In this document: piece after piece, positions 8,961 through 18,096 of the stretch
Position numbering within the stretch: the stretch's first letter is position 1
How the letters are laid out: every line of letters starts with the position of its first letter
Assembly: GCA_041665305.1 (NCBI GenBank)
Contig: JBAYJD010000015.1
Span: 1 to 57,866 of the forward strand
Length of the DNA: 57,866 nt
Direction: 5' to 3'
DNA from: YA12-FULL-51-18 sp041665305
GTDB taxonomy: Bacteria > Elusimicrobiota > Elusimicrobia > Elusimicrobiales > UBA9959
Made by a program: the position numbers and the translations under genes
The notes under the pieces: model-generated
Told to the model about the DNA's origin: nothing
Database searches by the model: none
Seen by the model: only the letters and a program-made list of their open reading frames with translations

Positions 8961-10184
8961 CTAAAATCTCCATTCAAGGCCCGCGAAATACATCGAGCTT
9001 TCGTAGTTGTAGCGGTAAACCTGTTCGTAACGGTTATTGGAATACGACGCCGCCCAATTGCCTTGCAGCTTCAGGTCTAGAGAATGGGCCAGCGGGTAGG
9101 CCGCCTCAAGGCTGGCGCTGCTGGAATACTGGGAAAGCCTGCTTTGAGTATAGGTCCCGTCCGCCTTCTGCGCCAGCCTGTCGGTATATCTGCGCACGGC
9201 GAACTCGTAGCCGAGCCGCAGGACCAGGCCCGAGGAAATGAACGAAAACTGCGCGTTCGGAGCCAGGCGCGTTTCCAGGTAGTCGTAATACGACCCTATG
9301 TACTTTAAATGCTTCGGGTCGGTATCCAGATGATTCTGGTTGGAGAACAAATTCGCCAGTCCCGCGGTCAGGCCAAGCACGGGGCGGATGCGGCCCAGCG
9401 CGTCGAGATCGTTAAGGCGTTTCGACAGCCCCAGGTTCAGCGCCTGATAGGAATCCGACCGTTTGGAGGACAGGTAAGCGCCGGCCGAATTTATAACTCT
9501 CTGGTCCGGATAATCCACCAGCGAAACCGCCGCGAAAATCTCGGCCTTCATAAAACCGGGCAGGTCCAATTCGCTGTCGTATGAAAACTGGTTGGTAAAA
9601 GTGTCGAGGACCCTGCTGCCCGGGTTGGGGGCGGCAAGTTCCTGCCCGTACTGGCTGGCCAGCGACTTGAACCTGGTATAACGGGTGTCGTAAAAATCCC
9701 ACGAGAACTGATAGGTCCAGGGAGTGGACAGCCCCAGCCGGGTCTTGCGTTCAAGAGTAAGTCCGGCCTCGTAACGGTTGAAATCGTAAAGGCCTTCGCC
9801 CCATTTCTCGTCCTTGGTTTCCCGGAAAAGCTCGTTCTTGACGCCTATGCGGGGTTTGAGGGAATAACCGCCTTCATAGCGTTTTATCCATTTAGCCCCG
9901 ATGGAATCATCCAGGCTCTGCTGGAACAGGGTGCCACCGCCGGAGAGTTCGTTCACCTGCTTGAAGCCGGTGTAGACGGAACGGGCGCTGACGATCAGAC
10001 CGGAACTGGTAGAATAACTTTTGGCCAGCTGGGCGTCCAGGATCCCATAGCCGTTAAAAGCCCCGGACCGGCTGCCGAAAAAATACTGTCCCCCGTAAAG
10101 GTCCAGCTTCCCGGTCACCTCAACACCTTTTGCGTCCGCTATCCACGGCGCGCAAAGCAGAGAAACAATTATTAGCCGTTTCAA
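8961..10184 (-). CDS. Outer-membrane beta-barrel protein
   Basis: 407 residues with a signal peptide (MKRLIIVSLLCAPWIADA). The body is made of alternating amphipathic strands rich in Tyr, Arg and Ser. The C-terminal strand ends ...YFAGLEWRF, and a terminal aromatic residue is the usual BAM-recognition signature of outer-membrane barrels. The start is TTG at 10182-10184, supported by an AAGGAG Shine-Dalgarno five bases upstream. No substrate-specific family was recognised; it could be a porin-like channel or part of a surface-secretion apparatus, given the PorV-family gene upstream and FecR protein downstream. Confidence 0.78.
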   Translation of the reverse strand: MKRLIIVSLLCAPWIADAKGVEVTGKLDLYGGQYFFGSRSGAFNGYGILDAQLAKSYSTSSGLIVSARSVYTGFKQVNELSGGGTLFQQSLDDSIGAKWIKRYEGGYSLKPRIGVKNELFRETKDEKWGEGLYDFNRYEAGLTLERKTRLGLSTPWTYQFSWDFYDTRYTRFKSLASQYGQELAAPNPGSRVLDTFTNQFSYDSELDLPGFMKAEIFAAVSLVDYPDQRVINSAGAYLSSKRSDSYQALNLGLSKRLNDLDALGRIRPVLGLTAGLANLFSNQNHLDTDPKHLKYIGSYYDYLETRLAPNAQFSFISSGLVLRLGYEFAVRRYTDRLAQKADGTYTQSRLSQYSSSASLEAAYPLAHSLDLKLQGNWAASYSNNRYEQVYRYNYESSMYFAGLEWRF

Positions 10185-10237
10185 AACATTCTCCTTTTAT
10201 CCCGCCCTGAACGGATTTTTATTTTCCGCACACCAAT

Positions 10238-10290
10238 CGCCCCGCTTTTAAGGGCGGGGCGCGGTAAAAATTTTTGCGGCGGAAATTTTA
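10238..10290 (+). repeat. Palindromic intergenic repeat, module C
   Basis: A GC hairpin (CGCCCCGC...GGGCGGGGCG, T-rich loop) is followed by GGTAAAAATTTTTGC and an imperfect complement. The order is the same as in the other C modules and it reads in plus orientation, although both flanking genes are on the minus strand. Its AT-rich end abuts the stop codon of the PorV-family gene. Confidence 0.7.
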
Positions 10291-11196
10291 TTAAAAATTA
10301 AACCCTATCGTCATTCTGTGAGTGTCGCCCAGGTCGCCGAACGGCACATAGGCGTAATCCAGGTTAAAGCGGTCCAGCTTAAGCCCCAGACCGGCCGAAA
10401 AGCCCGTCAGGCCTCCCAGTTTGTCGTTGCTGCGCCCCGCCTGGTAACCGGCCCTGAAAGCCAGGTAACCGTTAAGCGCGTACTCAGCGCCGAGGTCCGC
10501 GTAGATCCTGTCGTCGTATACCAGCATCTCCAGGTCCGCGGCTGCCGTCAGCTTGTCGTTGAAGAAGCGGGTAGCCGCCCCTCCCTTTAAGGTAAGGGGC
10601 AGTTTGTCCGGACCGATGCTGCTGCCGAGGTTCTTCACCGCGAAGGCCGCGGTCCAGGCGGAGTTCACTTTATAAGCAGCGCCCAGGTCCACGGCCAGGG
10701 CCTTGTCGTTCTGGGTATCCAGTTTCTGGGAGATATACTTAAGGCTGGCGCCGAGATCAAGCCCCGGCCGCACTTCCGCCCGCGCGTAAGAGAGGTTTAC
10801 GGCGGTGTTGTTATTGCTGAACTTCGAATCCGGGTCTTCGGTGTCCGCCGCCCGCTTTTCTATGTTGGAAACGGTCAGGTAGTTCACGCCGACGCCTATG
10901 ACGCCCGACTTATCGCCGAGCGGGGAAGCGTAACCGATAAATCCCTGGGACTCGTCTATGAACAGCATGTTGTAGCTGGCGCTCACATTCTTCTGCGTCA
11001 GCCCGGCAAGCCTGCCGGGGTTCCAGTTGACCGCATTGGCGCCTTCGGTAAGCGCGCTTGCGGCGGAGCCCATCGCCAACTCCCTGGCGCCGACGCCCAC
11101 CTTCAGGAATTGCGCGCCCGTGGTCCCCACACCCGAGGCCTGGGCCGCGGATGCAGCCAGCATTAAAGCCGCCGAAAGCCATATTTTTAATTTCAT
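10291..11196 (-). CDS. PorV/PorQ-family outer-membrane protein
   Basis: 301 residues. ATG at 11194-11196 with a GGAG Shine-Dalgarno and a signal peptide (MKLKIWLSAALMLAASAAQA). The mature N-terminus TTGAQFLKVGVGARELAMGS...ANAVNWNPGRLAG is the hallmark of the PorV/PorQ (UPF0164) family. The rest alternates strands, and the protein ends with GFNF, an aromatic barrel terminus. In Bacteroidota PorV shuttles type IX secretion cargo to the surface attachment complex; in other phyla the role of relatives is not settled. It lies directly downstream of a giant protein with a T9SS-like C-terminal domain, which supports a cargo-handling role. Confidence 0.85.
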   Translation of the reverse strand: MKLKIWLSAALMLAASAAQASGVGTTGAQFLKVGVGARELAMGSAASALTEGANAVNWNPGRLAGLTQKNVSASYNMLFIDESQGFIGYASPLGDKSGVIGVGVNYLTVSNIEKRAADTEDPDSKFSNNNTAVNLSYARAEVRPGLDLGASLKYISQKLDTQNDKALAVDLGAAYKVNSAWTAAFAVKNLGSSIGPDKLPLTLKGGAATRFFNDKLTAAADLEMLVYDDRIYADLGAEYALNGYLAFRAGYQAGRSNDKLGGLTGFSAGLGLKLDRFNLDYAYVPFGDLGDTHRMTIGFNF

Positions 11197-11293
11197 AGTC
11201 TCTCCTTCACTGTTCAGCACTGTTCGCGTTATTGTGTCCATGAGTGGCGCAAAACTGCGGCTAAGTCCACCCCTCAGTTTTAATTCCGCCGGC

Positions 11294-14200
11294 TTACTTT
11301 ATCACGGCCATTTTGAAGGTGGCGTTTTTGCGGCTGGGCGACTTGCCGGACAGCTCTATCACGCCGTAATACACGCCGTTGGCGACTTTCTTGCCGCCCT
11401 TGTTCCGGCCGTCCCAATTGACATAATTATGCGTGCCGGCGGTGAAGTCCGTGCTTATATCCATCACAAGCTCACCGGAGAGCGTGTAGATGCGCACATG
11501 GCCGGGGCCGCCGTTGCCCGCGGGCACTTCCACATGGATGGTCGTGCCGTTCGTCGTCTGGGCGGCAGCGCCCTGGGACGGGAGGGTGGTCTTGGAATCA
11601 AGGCTGAAAGGATTCGGAAAGTTGAACACTTTCAGTTTGGCTCCGGCATAAGCGTTGCCCGCCACGGACGGTTTTACGACCGCCAGCATGGCCGACCAGT
11701 TCCCCGAGCCGAAGGCCTGCGGCCTGACAGCGTACTCCCGTCCGTTGTACGAAGAGAAGGTGGCGCGGGCGTTGTTGTTTTTAAGCGCCAGGACGGAGGC
11801 AAGTTTTTTAAGCTTGACCTTGACGGTGCCCTTGATAGGATTTACGGTCGCGACGGCGTCGAGCGGCGACCACTTATTCGTCGCGGTATCGTAACTGGCC
11901 ACGCCCAGGTCGCTAAGGCTAGAGTTGCTCTTATCGTAGGCGAGCGTGACATCAAACCCCTTGTCCTCATTGATGGCGACGCTTGAGATGGCCAGCGTAT
12001 AAATATTGCCGGCGAAAGCGTCCTTGCCCAGAGCGTCGACCTTGGCGGCCAAGGCCGGGTCGGTGCTGTTCTTATCCTCTCCCTTGAAGGTACAGGACGG
12101 AACGGCGGCGGTCGAGATCGGCGTTATGACGCCGGGAGGCACCACCAGGGCGGACGGATCGCCGCCGCTCTGGTCTATTCCCGCTTCATTGTTCTTTCCG
12201 CCCTTGCCGTTATCGGAATCGTCTCCGATGATCACTCCGTCTATGGCCTGCTGCGCGTTGCCCTTGTAATCCAGGCCGAACAGCAGTTCCTTGACGACGG
12301 TTTTGTTGGAGTAAGAGACGGCTTCCGCATGCAGGACATAGGTATGGCCGGCCAGGATATTCCCCGCCACCGGGATATATCCGCGCATGATGCCGCTGAG
12401 CTCCTGGTTAAGCGTCAGGGTCGCGGCTGTGGCGGAATTATACGGGTATTCGCTCCATTTCGCGAAACCGTCCTTGAAGTCCTTCGGATTAAGCATCGTG
12501 AACTCGTATGTCGTCTGGCCGTTCCTGGCGAATATTTCTATGTCCAGGGGCTTGGCCAGCATCGTGAAGTCCACGCCGGAAACAACCCCGTTCGTGGCCG
12601 CGGTGGTCTGGTTCAGCGTATATTTGCCCGGCACTTTAAGGAAAACCCTGTAGGTGTGGGTGTTCACAAGGCCGGTCAATTTATAACTGCCGTCCGAACC
12701 GGTGAGCGTTTTCAGCAGCGGCAGCGGCAGCGTGGGATTATCGTGGCTGTACTGTTCGTCGTAGGCGTAGATCTCCGCGCCGGGCTGAACTTTGGCGAAC
12801 GGCAGCTTCTGGGAATATACGGTGCCGGTTATGGAACCGGAGGCCGCCGTCATGCTGGAAACCAGCGTTACGATCTTGGTTCCGCTAAGCTCTACTTCCG
12901 CATCCTCGGGAGCGTAGCCTTCGGCGGTAAGCTTTACCTTCACCTCTCCGGGAGGCAGTCCCTCGAACTTGTAAAGTCCGTCGGGATCCGTCACCGCCGA
13001 TTTGGTCTCCAGGCCCTCGCCGGAAACTTCGACCGACACATTGGCCAGCGGCGTAGCGACGGCGGCGGTGGTCCTTACCACGCCCTGGATCGTGGCGCCG
13101 GCGCCCACGGCCGTATCCAGATTTACATCTATCTGTTTGGCCGTCCCTTTGGCGCCCGTACAGGCTATCGTCTGGTAGGACGGATAGTTGGGGGTCGTTA
13201 TCACCTCGGTATAGCAGGTGTTGGGGGCCAGGCTCCGGATCTCATAGGAATACGGGGACCCGCCGTCCAGCAGCGCTTTGAACGCGTCATACCCCGCGGC
13301 ATAATCCCGGTCGAAGTCGTTGGTCTTGTCGTGAGCGGCTATATACGCGGGCGAGGGGATGACTATGCCGGCGGCCGCGAAAAGGCCGTTGGCGTCGTAC
13401 AGAATGACGATCGGCAGGTAGTCGGTGAATTTATTGAAATCACCGCCGGTGCCGATATAATCCGCCAGTCTGAAGAAGTTGGAGGCTGTGACGGAACCGA
13501 AGAGCTTGGTATTGCCCCTCTCGTGCTGGTCCGCGGCAGGGGTCATATCCACCAGCACTCCGGCCGACGGCGTGGACATGGGCGAATCGTACGGGGTGCG
13601 CATTACCGTCTTGGCATGGGCGGAGTCGACTATCACATTTTTGCTGGAGCTGATAAGGGTGAAGTGCGGATACGGCATATCCTGCGGCGCTACGGCCGAG
13701 GCGGAGAACAGCCGCCGGATATTGAAGCGGCTGGCGGTCCGCAGACCTCCCGGCGAGACGGCGGCGGCGGAAGATTTGCCGCTGTCGTCGAAGTTGCCGC
13801 TGTGCATCATGTAGAGGTCGTAAACCGCGGGAGAAGGCACCCGCCCCGCGCAGAAACCTCCGGGCCAGGCGTTGCCGCCGCCGCAGGGGCCTTCCTGCCC
13901 CTGGGCGGTGGGACTGGAATAGCGGATCTGATCCTGGTCGTCGCCCCCGCCGTTGATCAGTTTGGTGATGGTCGCGCTGTTAAGAGCGGAGCCGGACGGC
14001 ATGGTGATGACCTTATATCCCAGCAGATAATTATAGCCCTGGGCTATTACGGAATTGTCCGGTATTTTAGTCAGGTCAAGGCCGGTATTAATGTAAGTGG
14101 CGTTGACCAGGTTCAGGTTTATAGCGGCTGTGCTGCCCGCTACCACGGTGACCTGGGGAGCCGGGGCCGGCAGCGTGTAACCGAAACCGGACATGCCTCC

Positions 14201-16294
14201 GCCTTGGACGCTGATCCTGTTTATGCCCGGCAGCACATCGCGCATGACGAAGGTCCCGTCCTTCTGCACCTGCGCGTTGGTCCAGCCGCTGTTGCTGTTT
14301 ATATTCACATATACCCACTCATTGTTACCGGGGGTCAGGACCGAGCCGTCCGGTTTATAAACCGTTCCGGACACGGTGCCCGCCGGCATGAAACTCATGT
14401 TGACCACGCTGAAGGTCGAGGCGGTAAGATTTATCTGATTATTGCCTCCGCCCATGTTGACGCGGCCCCAGCCATTGGCGGCCACATTCATATAGTAAGC
14501 CGCCGCGCTGGCGACGGGAATGGAATAGGCATATTCGCTCGAACCGGAGCCGTTAGCGGCATAGAAATTACCCTGGCCGCGGCAGCCGCCCATATCGCAC
14601 TGCGGCTGCAGCGTGATCATTATGGGGGCGGCGGACAGGTCGACAATGGTCGGGAATTTAAGGACGCCGCGGACCACTCCTGTGTTCGTGGTGCTGATAG
14701 CGACCGTAACGGTTATGGAGGAAACCGGCAGGAGCGCACCGTACTGATACATTTTAAGGGATGTCGGAGACATGGTATCAACGGAGATGCGATAATCGTC
14801 GCTCCAGGTATCGGCGGTACCGGAGGAGCAGTGGGCCTCCATATAGTTCCAGCTGAACACGCCGTCAGGGCCGCCGTTGAATGAAGAAGGGCCGCTGTTG
14901 CTGGTATTCTGTGTAAAAGGCGTCCAGACATTAAGCATGTAGTTGCCGCTGGGCAGGCCGTCCAGCACCGCGCAGCCGTCGGCGGAAACGTTCACATTGG
15001 CATTGGCCATGCCGGGTTTCGAATCTATAGTGGAACCGCCGGGCCCGCCGGGGCTCTGGGTGCCCACACAATTATTATTGCTCCAACCCGAACCGTCCGG
15101 ATTCAGATTGACATTGCCGTTGGGGATAGGGACGCCTGAAGCGGACTGGATACAAACCTGTATGGTTCCGGTGCTCCTGGCCACACGGTTCAACTTGATC
15201 GCGACGGAAGTTGTCGCGCTTGAATAAACAAAATCATTCATGCCTTTGGCGGCGGAGCCGGAACACAGATCCTGCACGCCGCCTGAAAGGGCCGGGCTCT
15301 TATACGCCTCAAAGCAGGCGCCGGGGCCCTGCGGGGTATTGGCGCAACCGCCGTAAGCCTCCACATAATATGTTACGCCGGCCATGAGGTTATAGAGCTG
15401 GAACGCGCCGTTCTCGTCGACCTGCGCCCAGTTCCCGCCGCGGCAGGACTGAAAACTTATGCCGTTGTACGGTATGGCGGTCCAGTTGGCCGTTTCGGTG
15501 CTCCTGACCACGCCCTGAACGCTCGAATTCGTTCCGCCGTCGTTATTATTGGAAGCCGTATTTTCAACACGGGGCGGGGCCATGGACTCGTCAAAATCAA
15601 CTCCGCTCACTCCCGTGTAGGAAACGGTCGGAGTCGTGGAGGACAAGGCGGTCATAACGCTCCGGCCCACTCCCTTGTTCTTTTCCGAATCGTAAAGGCC
15701 TATGTTGTAGGTATTGGCGGGGGCGTACGGGACATTATCCACCACCAGAGTTCCGTCGTCAAGGGTGCCGTCCGCGTCAAGATCGGTGTTCACCTCGACA
15801 ACTCCGAAAGCGCTCGGTTCCCGCAATCTGTTATCGTTAACTCCGCCGAAAAGCACCTTGCCTGGCGTGGCGTTGATAAACGACAGCGCCACACTGCCCA
15901 CATCGGTCAGCGCCGCCGTAAAAGTCACGGTAGAATATATCGCGGTGGTATCCATCGGATAGAAATTGCGGCGCACGCCGGGGTCCGGACTGTTGAACTG
16001 ATCCTGGGTCGTGGGAGAAAAACCGTGAGAACTGTACATGATATCGTAACCCATGCCCACGACCAGATTGAGCGTGACATTGCCGTCGGCGCCCGTTTGG
16101 CCTATAACGGTATAAGTGGAAGGCCCGTTCATGCCGAAATTGATGGCGGCGATATGCGCGCCGGGCATAAGCTGCCCCTGCGGCCCTCTGGCGGTCACGG
16201 TAAGAGGGGCGGTGGCCGGCGGCACCGCCGAAGCAAAATTGAAAGGCACGGAGACGAGCACCGCTGCTACAAGGTTTCCAAGAATTCTGCGCAT
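11294..16294 (-). CDS. Giant surface protein with carboxypeptidase-regulatory-like repeats and FlgD/T9SS-like C-terminal domain
   Basis: 1666 residues, start ATG at 16292-16294 with a GGAGGAAG Shine-Dalgarno and an N-terminal signal peptide. The body is Thr/Ser/Asn/Gly-rich and built of many beta-sandwich repeats that look like carboxypeptidase-regulatory or prealbumin-like domains. The clearest one (about residues 1065-1150) contains LANVSVEVSGEG, DPDGLYKFEGLPPGEV and TAEGYAPEDAEVEL. The last 110 residues hold FNFPNPFSL, HVRIYTLSGELVMDI and a final VNWDGRNKGGKKVANGVYYG. This is the FlgD-Ig-like/type IX sorting-domain pattern and ends in a basic residue. It is probably an exported, surface-attached fibre or adhesin. 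A strong promoter lies upstream and the PorV-family gene follows. Confidence 0.85.
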   Translation of the reverse strand: MRRILGNLVAAVLVSVPFNFASAVPPATAPLTVTARGPQGQLMPGAHIAAINFGMNGPSTYTVIGQTGADGNVTLNLVVGMGYDIMYSSHGFSPTTQDQFNSPDPGVRRNFYPMDTTAIYSTVTFTAALTDVGSVALSFINATPGKVLFGGVNDNRLREPSAFGVVEVNTDLDADGTLDDGTLVVDNVPYAPANTYNIGLYDSEKNKGVGRSVMTALSSTTPTVSYTGVSGVDFDESMAPPRVENTASNNNDGGTNSSVQGVVRSTETANWTAIPYNGISFQSCRGGNWAQVDENGAFQLYNLMAGVTYYVEAYGGCANTPQGPGACFEAYKSPALSGGVQDLCSGSAAKGMNDFVYSSATTSVAIKLNRVARSTGTIQVCIQSASGVPIPNGNVNLNPDGSGWSNNNCVGTQSPGGPGGSTIDSKPGMANANVNVSADGCAVLDGLPSGNYMLNVWTPFTQNTSNSGPSSFNGGPDGVFSWNYMEAHCSSGTADTWSDDYRISVDTMSPTSLKMYQYGALLPVSSITVTVAISTTNTGVVRGVLKFPTIVDLSAAPIMITLQPQCDMGGCRGQGNFYAANGSGSSEYAYSIPVASAAAYYMNVAANGWGRVNMGGGNNQINLTASTFSVVNMSFMPAGTVSGTVYKPDGSVLTPGNNEWVYVNINSNSGWTNAQVQKDGTFVMRDVLPGINRISVQGGGMSGFGYTLPAPAPQVTVVAGSTAAINLNLVNATYINTGLDLTKIPDNSVIAQGYNYLLGYKVITMPSGSALNSATITKLINGGGDDQDQIRYSSPTAQGQEGPCGGGNAWPGGFCAGRVPSPAVYDLYMMHSGNFDDSGKSSAAAVSPGGLRTASRFNIRRLFSASAVAPQDMPYPHFTLISSSKNVIVDSAHAKTVMRTPYDSPMSTPSAGVLVDMTPAADQHERGNTKLFGSVTASNFFRLADYIGTGGDFNKFTDYLPIVILYDANGLFAAAGIVIPSPAYIAAHDKTNDFDRDYAAGYDAFKALLDGGSPYSYEIRSLAPNTCYTEVITTPNYPSYQTIACTGAKGTAKQIDVNLDTAVGAGATIQGVVRTTAAVATPLANVSVEVSGEGLETKSAVTDPDGLYKFEGLPPGEVKVKLTAEGYAPEDAEVELSGTKIVTLVSSMTAASGSITGTVYSQKLPFAKVQPGAEIYAYDEQYSHDNPTLPLPLLKTLTGSDGSYKLTGLVNTHTYRVFLKVPGKYTLNQTTAATNGVVSGVDFTMLAKPLDIEIFARNGQTTYEFTMLNPKDFKDGFAKWSEYPYNSATAATLTLNQELSGIMRGYIPVAGNILAGHTYVLHAEAVSYSNKTVVKELLFGLDYKGNAQQAIDGVIIGDDSDNGKGGKNNEAGIDQSGGDPSALVVPPGVITPISTAAVPSCTFKGEDKNSTDPALAAKVDALGKDAFAGNIYTLAISSVAINEDKGFDVTLAYDKSNSSLSDLGVASYDTATNKWSPLDAVATVNPIKGTVKVKLKKLASVLALKNNNARATFSSYNGREYAVRPQAFGSGNWSAMLAVVKPSVAGNAYAGAKLKVFNFPNPFSLDSKTTLPSQGAAAQTTNGTTIHVEVPAGNGGPGHVRIYTLSGELVMDISTDFTAGTHNYVNWDGRNKGGKKVANGVYYGVIELSGKSPSRKNATFKMAVIK

Positions 16295-16464
16295 AAGTTT
16301 CTTCCTCCAGGTTAAATGACCACGGTCCTACGCGGAAGCCGCGCTTCCGTGAACAGCCGCACTATATCCTCTGGTAAAATTCAAGGGCCGCATCGTGCAT
16401 AGTATAGAAAATGCCCCTAAACAAAAGCTCAACCCAAGTTCAAGGTTTGCTCAAATACTTCCAT

Positions 16465-16493
16465 AGTATAGTGTCCTCCGCGCGCCCTGTCAA
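16465..16493 (-). promoter_or_regulatory. Sigma70-like promoter of the giant surface-protein operon
   Basis: On the minus strand: a perfect TTGACA (16488-16493), a 17-bp spacer and TATACT (16465-16470). It leaves a leader of about 165 nt before the ATG at 16294. Together with the phzF -10 box, this is all I see in the 395-bp gap 16295-16689. Confidence 0.8.
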
Positions 16494-16678
16494 TGTTTTT
16501 TTAGTCACATTATGAATTTCCTTCAAAAGTTCATAGACAGCCGTACTCCATCGGTTCGCAGAAACCGCCGGGCGGGCCGATTACGCCTTGTCATAATTCA
16601 GGGCGGGAACGGCCCCGCCGTTTCCTCCGATCTTTGCCGGCCGGCCGGGCGCGCGCGGAACGCGGCGGATGAATTTGT

Positions 16679-16690
16679 TATAATTCCCTA
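16679..16690 (+). promoter_or_regulatory. -10 box placed for a leaderless phzF transcript
   Basis: A perfect TATAAT (16679-16684) ends five bases before the phzF ATG. Transcription normally begins 6-7 bases after the -10 box, which would put the start on or next to the A of the ATG. No good -35 and no Shine-Dalgarno is present. Confidence 0.55.
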
Positions 16691-17469
16691 TGGGCATACC
16701 GATCTTTCAGGTGGACGCCTTTACCGACAAAGCTTTCGCCGGCAACCCTGCCGCCGTGGTTTTTCTTGAAAAAATGCCGGCCGACGACTGGCTGCTGGCC
16801 GTCGCGCGGGAAATGAACCTTTCGGAAACCGCCTTCCTTGTCCCGGAAAAGGACGGCTGGCGCCTGCGCTGGTTCACTCCCGCCGTGGAGGTGGAGTTGT
16901 GCGGCCACGCCACCCTGGCAAGCGCGCATGTTATCTACGCCAACGGCATGCCGGACGGGTTCACCGTCCGCTTTTACACTAAAAGCGGCCCGCTCTCCGC
17001 AAAAAAAGAAGGCGGCCTCATAGAACTGGATCTGCCCCTCATCCCGCTGGAAAAGGCCCCTGCGCCGGCCGGACTGACGGAAGCTCTGGGGCTCAGGCCC
17101 AAAGAACTCGCCCGCAACGGCGGGCACTATGTGGCGGAACTTTCCGAAACCGAGGTTCGCGGTCTGGAACCGGATTTCGCCAAGATCAAAGCCCTGCCTG
17201 TTTCGGACCTCACCGTGACCGCGCGCACGGCCGGGACCTACGATTTTATTTCAAGGGTCTTCGCCCCGGCGGAAGGGATAAATGAGGACCCGGTCACGGG
17301 CTCAGCCCATTGCGCTCTGGCCTGGTACTGGAGGGAAAAGCTGGGCAAGGCCGAATTCAGCGCGTATCAGGCGTCCTCCCGGGGCGGGGTCATAAAAATA
17401 AAACTGGCAGGAAACCGCGTGACGATTTCCGGCGCGGCCGTTACGGTGTTCAAGGGAGAACTGGTATAG
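16690..17469 (+). CDS. PhzF-family isomerase/epimerase-like enzyme
   Basis: 259 residues, the usual length for the PhzF fold (two diaminopimelate-epimerase-like halves). Diagnostic stretches are QVDAFTDKAFAGNPAAVV at the N-terminus, the conserved active-site Glu in MNLSETAF, RWFTPAVEVELCGHATLA, and EDPVTGSAHCAL in the second half. PhzF itself isomerises a dihydro-hydroxyanthranilate in phenazine synthesis, but most bacterial homologues have no known substrate and no phenazine genes are nearby, so only the fold and likely isomerase chemistry can be claimed. The transcript looks leaderless. Confidence 0.9.
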   Translation: MGIPIFQVDAFTDKAFAGNPAAVVFLEKMPADDWLLAVAREMNLSETAFLVPEKDGWRLRWFTPAVEVELCGHATLASAHVIYANGMPDGFTVRFYTKSGPLSAKKEGGLIELDLPLIPLEKAPAPAGLTEALGLRPKELARNGGHYVAELSETEVRGLEPDFAKIKALPVSDLTVTARTAGTYDFISRVFAPAEGINEDPVTGSAHCALAWYWREKLGKAEFSAYQASSRGGVIKIKLAGNRVTISGAAVTVFKGELV

Positions 17470-17499
17470 CGGGGCAGCCCTATATATATAAGGTATATT

Positions 17500-18060
17500 A
17501 TGAAAAGCGTATGCGTTTTCGCCGGTTCCGGGACCGGACACAGGCCGGAATATCTCCTGGCGGCGGCCGGACTCGGCCGCCTGCTGGCTGAAAACAGAAT
17601 AACCCTGGTATACGGTGGGTCCGCGGCGGGACTTATGGGCGCGGCCGCGGACGGAGCGCTTAAAGCCGGCGGCAGGGTCATAGGCGTCATGCCGGCGGAC
17701 CTTACCGGCATAGAACTGGAACATAAAACCCTCACCGAACTTATAGTCACAACGGATATGCACAGCCGTAAGGCAAAAATGCACCAGCTCTCGGATGCTT
17801 TCATAGCGCTGCCGGGCGGAATAGGCACCTTTGACGAACTTTTTGAGGCGCTTTGATGGGCCCAGCTTGGATTTCACGACAAACCATGCGGCCTGTTGAA
17901 CATCAAGGGTTATTATGATCCTTTTTTAAAACTGGTCAGGAACGCCGTAGATGAAGGTTTTGCCGGAGAGCGGACACCCGACCTGATCCTGACCCGCGAA
18001 ACGCCGCAGGAACTCCTGTCCGCATTCCTTAACCGCAAACCGCGCGATAAAATGCCGTAA
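17500..18060 (+). pseudogene. LOG-type cytokinin riboside 5'-monophosphate phosphoribohydrolase, broken by in-frame TGA
   Basis: The first 118 codons match the TIGR00730/LOG family: CVFAGSGTG, LVYGGSAAGLMGA and the catalytic PGGIGTFDE. The frame is stopped by TGA at 17854-17856. Directly beyond it, in the same frame, the family sequence continues (WAQLGFHDKPCGLLN, GYYDPFL, LVRNAVDEGF) to a TAA at 18058-18060. Intact relatives usually have a Thr-like residue where the TGA lies (EALTWAQLG), so one changed codon breaks the gene. The restored length, 186 residues, is normal for the family. TGA ends other genes here, so recoding is unlikely. The final codons (K-M-P-stop) lie inside a repeat element. 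Confidence 0.8.
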
Positions 18061-18090
18061 GACCGCGTTTTTCGGATCCCAGATCGGGTT
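18047..18090 (+). repeat. Degenerate palindromic repeat, module A
   Basis: ATAAAATGCCGT, AAG loop, then a decayed right arm ACCGCGTTTTT, followed by a remnant CCCAGATCGGG hairpin. It overlaps the last codons and stop of the LOG gene and lies just upstream of the clostripain pseudogene. Confidence 0.55.
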
Positions 18091-18096
18091 TTATTT

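Noticed and set aside
12329..14884. 851-codon plus-strand open frame
   Set aside because: It lies antisense to the 1666-residue surface protein, which has a signal peptide, Shine-Dalgarno, promoter and recognisable domains. The antisense frame has low-complexity His/Arg/Gly composition and no domain.
16690..17469. Phenazine biosynthesis cluster
   Set aside because: Only a PhzF-family fold is present; no phzA/B/C/D/E/G neighbours. The family is mostly of unknown function.
17854..17856. Recoding of TGA (selenocysteine, Trp or Gly) in the LOG gene
   Set aside because: TGA ends other intact genes here (pdaD, speB, the first M16 gene), Trp is encoded by TGG, no SECIS-like hairpin is evident after the codon, and the position is not a Cys/Sec site in the family.
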